Source of the DNA: Candidatus Bathyarchaeota archaeon
GTDB taxonomy: Archaea; Thermoproteota; Bathyarchaeia; Bathyarchaeales; DTEX01
Direction of reading: 5' to 3'
Length of the DNA: 64,000 bases
Assembly: GCA_018396995.1 (NCBI GenBank)
Contig: JAGTQB010000001.1
Location: forward strand, 1 to 64,000
Part shown: positions 63,036 to 64,000 of the stretch, one piece after another
Numbering within the stretch: the stretch's first letter is position 1
How the letters are laid out: every line of letters starts with the position of its first letter
Notes under the pieces: model-generated
Told to the model about the DNA's origin: nothing
Seen by the model: the letters and a program-made list of their open reading frames with translations, nothing else
The model's database searches: none
Translations under genes and position numbers: made by a program

Positions 63036-63476
63036 ATGAGAAGGACCCTCATTATATCGTTATTTTTAGCATCATTATTAATGGTTACCTTAGCTGTGAA
63101 TCAATCTTTTGGCTTAAGTGCGTCTAGAAGGAATATTCAAATAAAAGTTGTTGGCATCTCAGTTTACTCTGATAAATCGTGTAGAAATGTTCTTACGTCG
63201 ATTGATTGGGGCATTATTAGGCCCGGCTCATCAAAAAGTATCATGGTGTATGTGAAGAATACTGGCAACGTGATAGTAAGATTATCGTTGTCTACAGAGA
63301 ATTGGATCCCTGAACAAGCCTCAAAATATATCTCACTAACATGGAATTATATGGGACAGAGGCTTCTGCCCGGCAGAGTGCTAAGCCTAACCTTAACGCT
63401 AACGGTCTCGCCAGAGATATCGGACATAAGGAACTTCAGCTTTGACATAGTTATAACTGGACTGGCAATCTCCTAA
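63036..63476 (+). CDS. Small secreted beta-sandwich-like protein
   Basis: A 146-aa exported protein. Signal peptide MRRTLIISLFLASLLMVTLAV with probable cleavage near residue 26 is followed by a beta-rich domain. Features are a lone Cys in DKSCRNVLTSIDWG and the repeating K-N-T-G-N-V and L-S-L-S-T patterns typical of Ig-like or archaellin/pilin-neighbour surface proteins. A truncated paralogue lies just upstream. Function unknown; a cell-surface or extracellular role is inferred from the signal. Confidence 0.7.
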   Translation: MRRTLIISLFLASLLMVTLAVNQSFGLSASRRNIQIKVVGISVYSDKSCRNVLTSIDWGIIRPGSSKSIMVYVKNTGNVIVRLSLSTENWIPEQASKYISLTWNYMGQRLLPGRVLSLTLTLTVSPEISDIRNFSFDIVITGLAIS

Positions 63477-63818
63477 CAACTTTGTCCTCCCCCTAATAAG
63501 ACTATAAGAGTAATCTGCGTTAACGAACGTGAATAATTTAGGAGCGAAATTTTCCCAGCGTAACAACTTTTTAGAAATCTTGGAGATTTTGGCCAGCGTT
63601 CTCAGAAGTAGACTAAGAGCTTTAAGGTGCGCGCGATGGCTGGGGGATGCAATAATGATTGCAGAATTCACAGTGTAGAGTATCCAATGATAGATCCACT
63701 CCTCAAGTCTCAACCTTTCAATGAAATTCCACAAAATTAGCTACAAAACTTTTAAATTTCTTGGCTAAATTAAAATGATGTTGATATACCAGCTCTTAAA
63801 GTTTGATGAGCATGCTCA
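63477..63818. other. Intergenic stretch with no supported gene
   Basis: A minus-strand reading frame (63734 to 63399) crosses this stretch and overlaps the end of the secreted-protein gene by 78 nt. I see no family resemblance in it and do not call it. A TTTTAAATTT element near 63750-63759 could be the promoter of the tRNA-Ser gene. Confidence 0.4.
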
Positions 63819-63907
63819 GCCGGGTTACCCTAGCCTGGTAGGGGGCAGGCCTGCTAAGCCTGTGGCGCGTTTGCGCCGCGCGGGTTCAAATCCCGCACCC
63901 GGCGCCA
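63819..63907 (+). tRNA. tRNA-Ser (anticodon GCT)
   Basis: Acceptor GCCGGGT pairs with ACCCGGC; discriminator G at 63904 and encoded CCA at 63905-63907. The anticodon loop CTGCTAA (63851-63857) gives GCT, reading AGC/AGT. The long variable arm (GGCGCG-TTT-GCGCC) is typical for serine. T arm GCGGG-TTCAAAT-CCCGC. No intron is seen. Confidence 0.95.
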
Positions 63908-63964
63908 GCCTCCAGGGTCCAAATCCTTTCACCTCCTTTTAAATTTGGGAATAATGAGTTTAGC

Positions 63965-64000
63965 GTGAAGAGCGAGATCTATGACTATGAGGAGAGGCTT
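63965..64000 (+). CDS. Possible start of a gene running off the window
   Basis: From GTG 63965 twelve open codons read VKSEIYDYEERL to the window end. Its location 60 nt behind a tRNA gene and this charged, Tyr-rich start would fit an archaeal tyrosine recombinase integrated at tRNA-Ser, but twelve codons cannot prove it. No Shine-Dalgarno is obvious. Confidence 0.2.
   Translation, partial: MKSEIYDYEERL

Noticed and set aside
63399-63734. 111-codon minus-strand frame starting MWNFIERLRLEEW
   Set aside because: It overlaps the end of the secreted-protein gene by 78 nt and resembles no family I know; coding status cannot be supported.

Overview
The window is a chromosomal segment of an archaeon. 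It starts with the 3' end of an archaeal 16S rRNA gene ending in the anti-Shine-Dalgarno CACCTCCT. It carries a tRNA-Val(CAC) with a bulge-helix-bulge intron and an encoded CCA, a Trm5-type tRNA methyltransferase, Mre11-Rad50, archaeal TATA boxes and purine-rich Shine-Dalgarno sites. The gene content (two tungsten aldehyde:ferredoxin oxidoreductases, tungstate uptake, a corrinoid methyltransfer pair, methanogenesis marker 8 without Mcr, many CoA enzymes) suggests an anaerobic Thermoproteota/TACK lineage, perhaps Bathyarchaeia. That placement is inference from gene content and rRNA style, not from a tree.

Layout. 1-395: 16S 3' end, with no 23S behind it. 0.5-10.5 kb: sugar nucleotidyltransferase, coiled-coil protein, glyoxylate reductase, MATE exporter, a small membrane methyltransferase, two radical-SAM proteins and a polyferredoxin. 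10.5-15 kb: metallo-beta-lactamase-fold protein and a metal ABC importer with its DtxR/MntR-type regulator behind a 39-bp perfect palindrome. 15-31 kb: a catabolic island with U32-like protein, Ldh2-type dehydrogenase, nitroreductase, ferredoxin, two-subunit CoA-transferase, creatininase-like hydrolase, cupin, tungsten oxidoreductase, CaiB-type CoA-transferase, 3-hydroxyacyl-CoA dehydrogenase/enoyl-CoA hydratase fusion, SCPx-type thiolase, an HMG-CoA-synthase-like/DUF35 fusion, and iron alcohol dehydrogenase. 31-37.5 kb: a surface rhodanese with a heptad stalk and a LivKHM/LivGF importer split over both strands. 37.5-42.5 kb: MoaD-like protein, second tungsten oxidoreductase, UroD-family methyltransferase, corrinoid protein, ECF S component. 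43-46 kb: tRNA-Val and a tungstate importer whose binding protein and permease are one polypeptide. 46-54.7 kb: aminotransferase, TnpB remnant, Trm5, iron-sulfur radical-SAM enzyme, six-hairpin-like protein, DUF72, OFA-type MFS, marker 8.

54.7-62.2 kb is the most striking part. Mre11-Rad50 on the minus strand diverges from a plus-strand three-gene operon. The first protein is a short SMC ATPase with SMC5/6-type head motifs and no evident hinge. The second resembles the Nse4 kleisin at its C-terminus. The third is a tandem winged-helix protein resembling the MAGE/Nse3 family. Together they look like a minimal archaeal SMC5/6-Nse4-Nse3 complex, followed by a partial duplicate of the third gene.

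62.2-64 kb is scrambled: a winged-helix fragment abuts a truncated copy of a small secreted-protein gene, then an intact copy, then tRNA-Ser(GCT) and possibly the start of another gene.

How parts fit: the tungstate importer and MoaD-like protein would supply the tungstopterin enzymes. These with ferredoxins, alcohol dehydrogenase, CoA-transferases and beta-oxidation enzymes would interconvert aldehydes, acids and acyl-CoAs. The split Liv system would import organic substrates. All functions are read from sequence motifs and family knowledge; no database search was possible.
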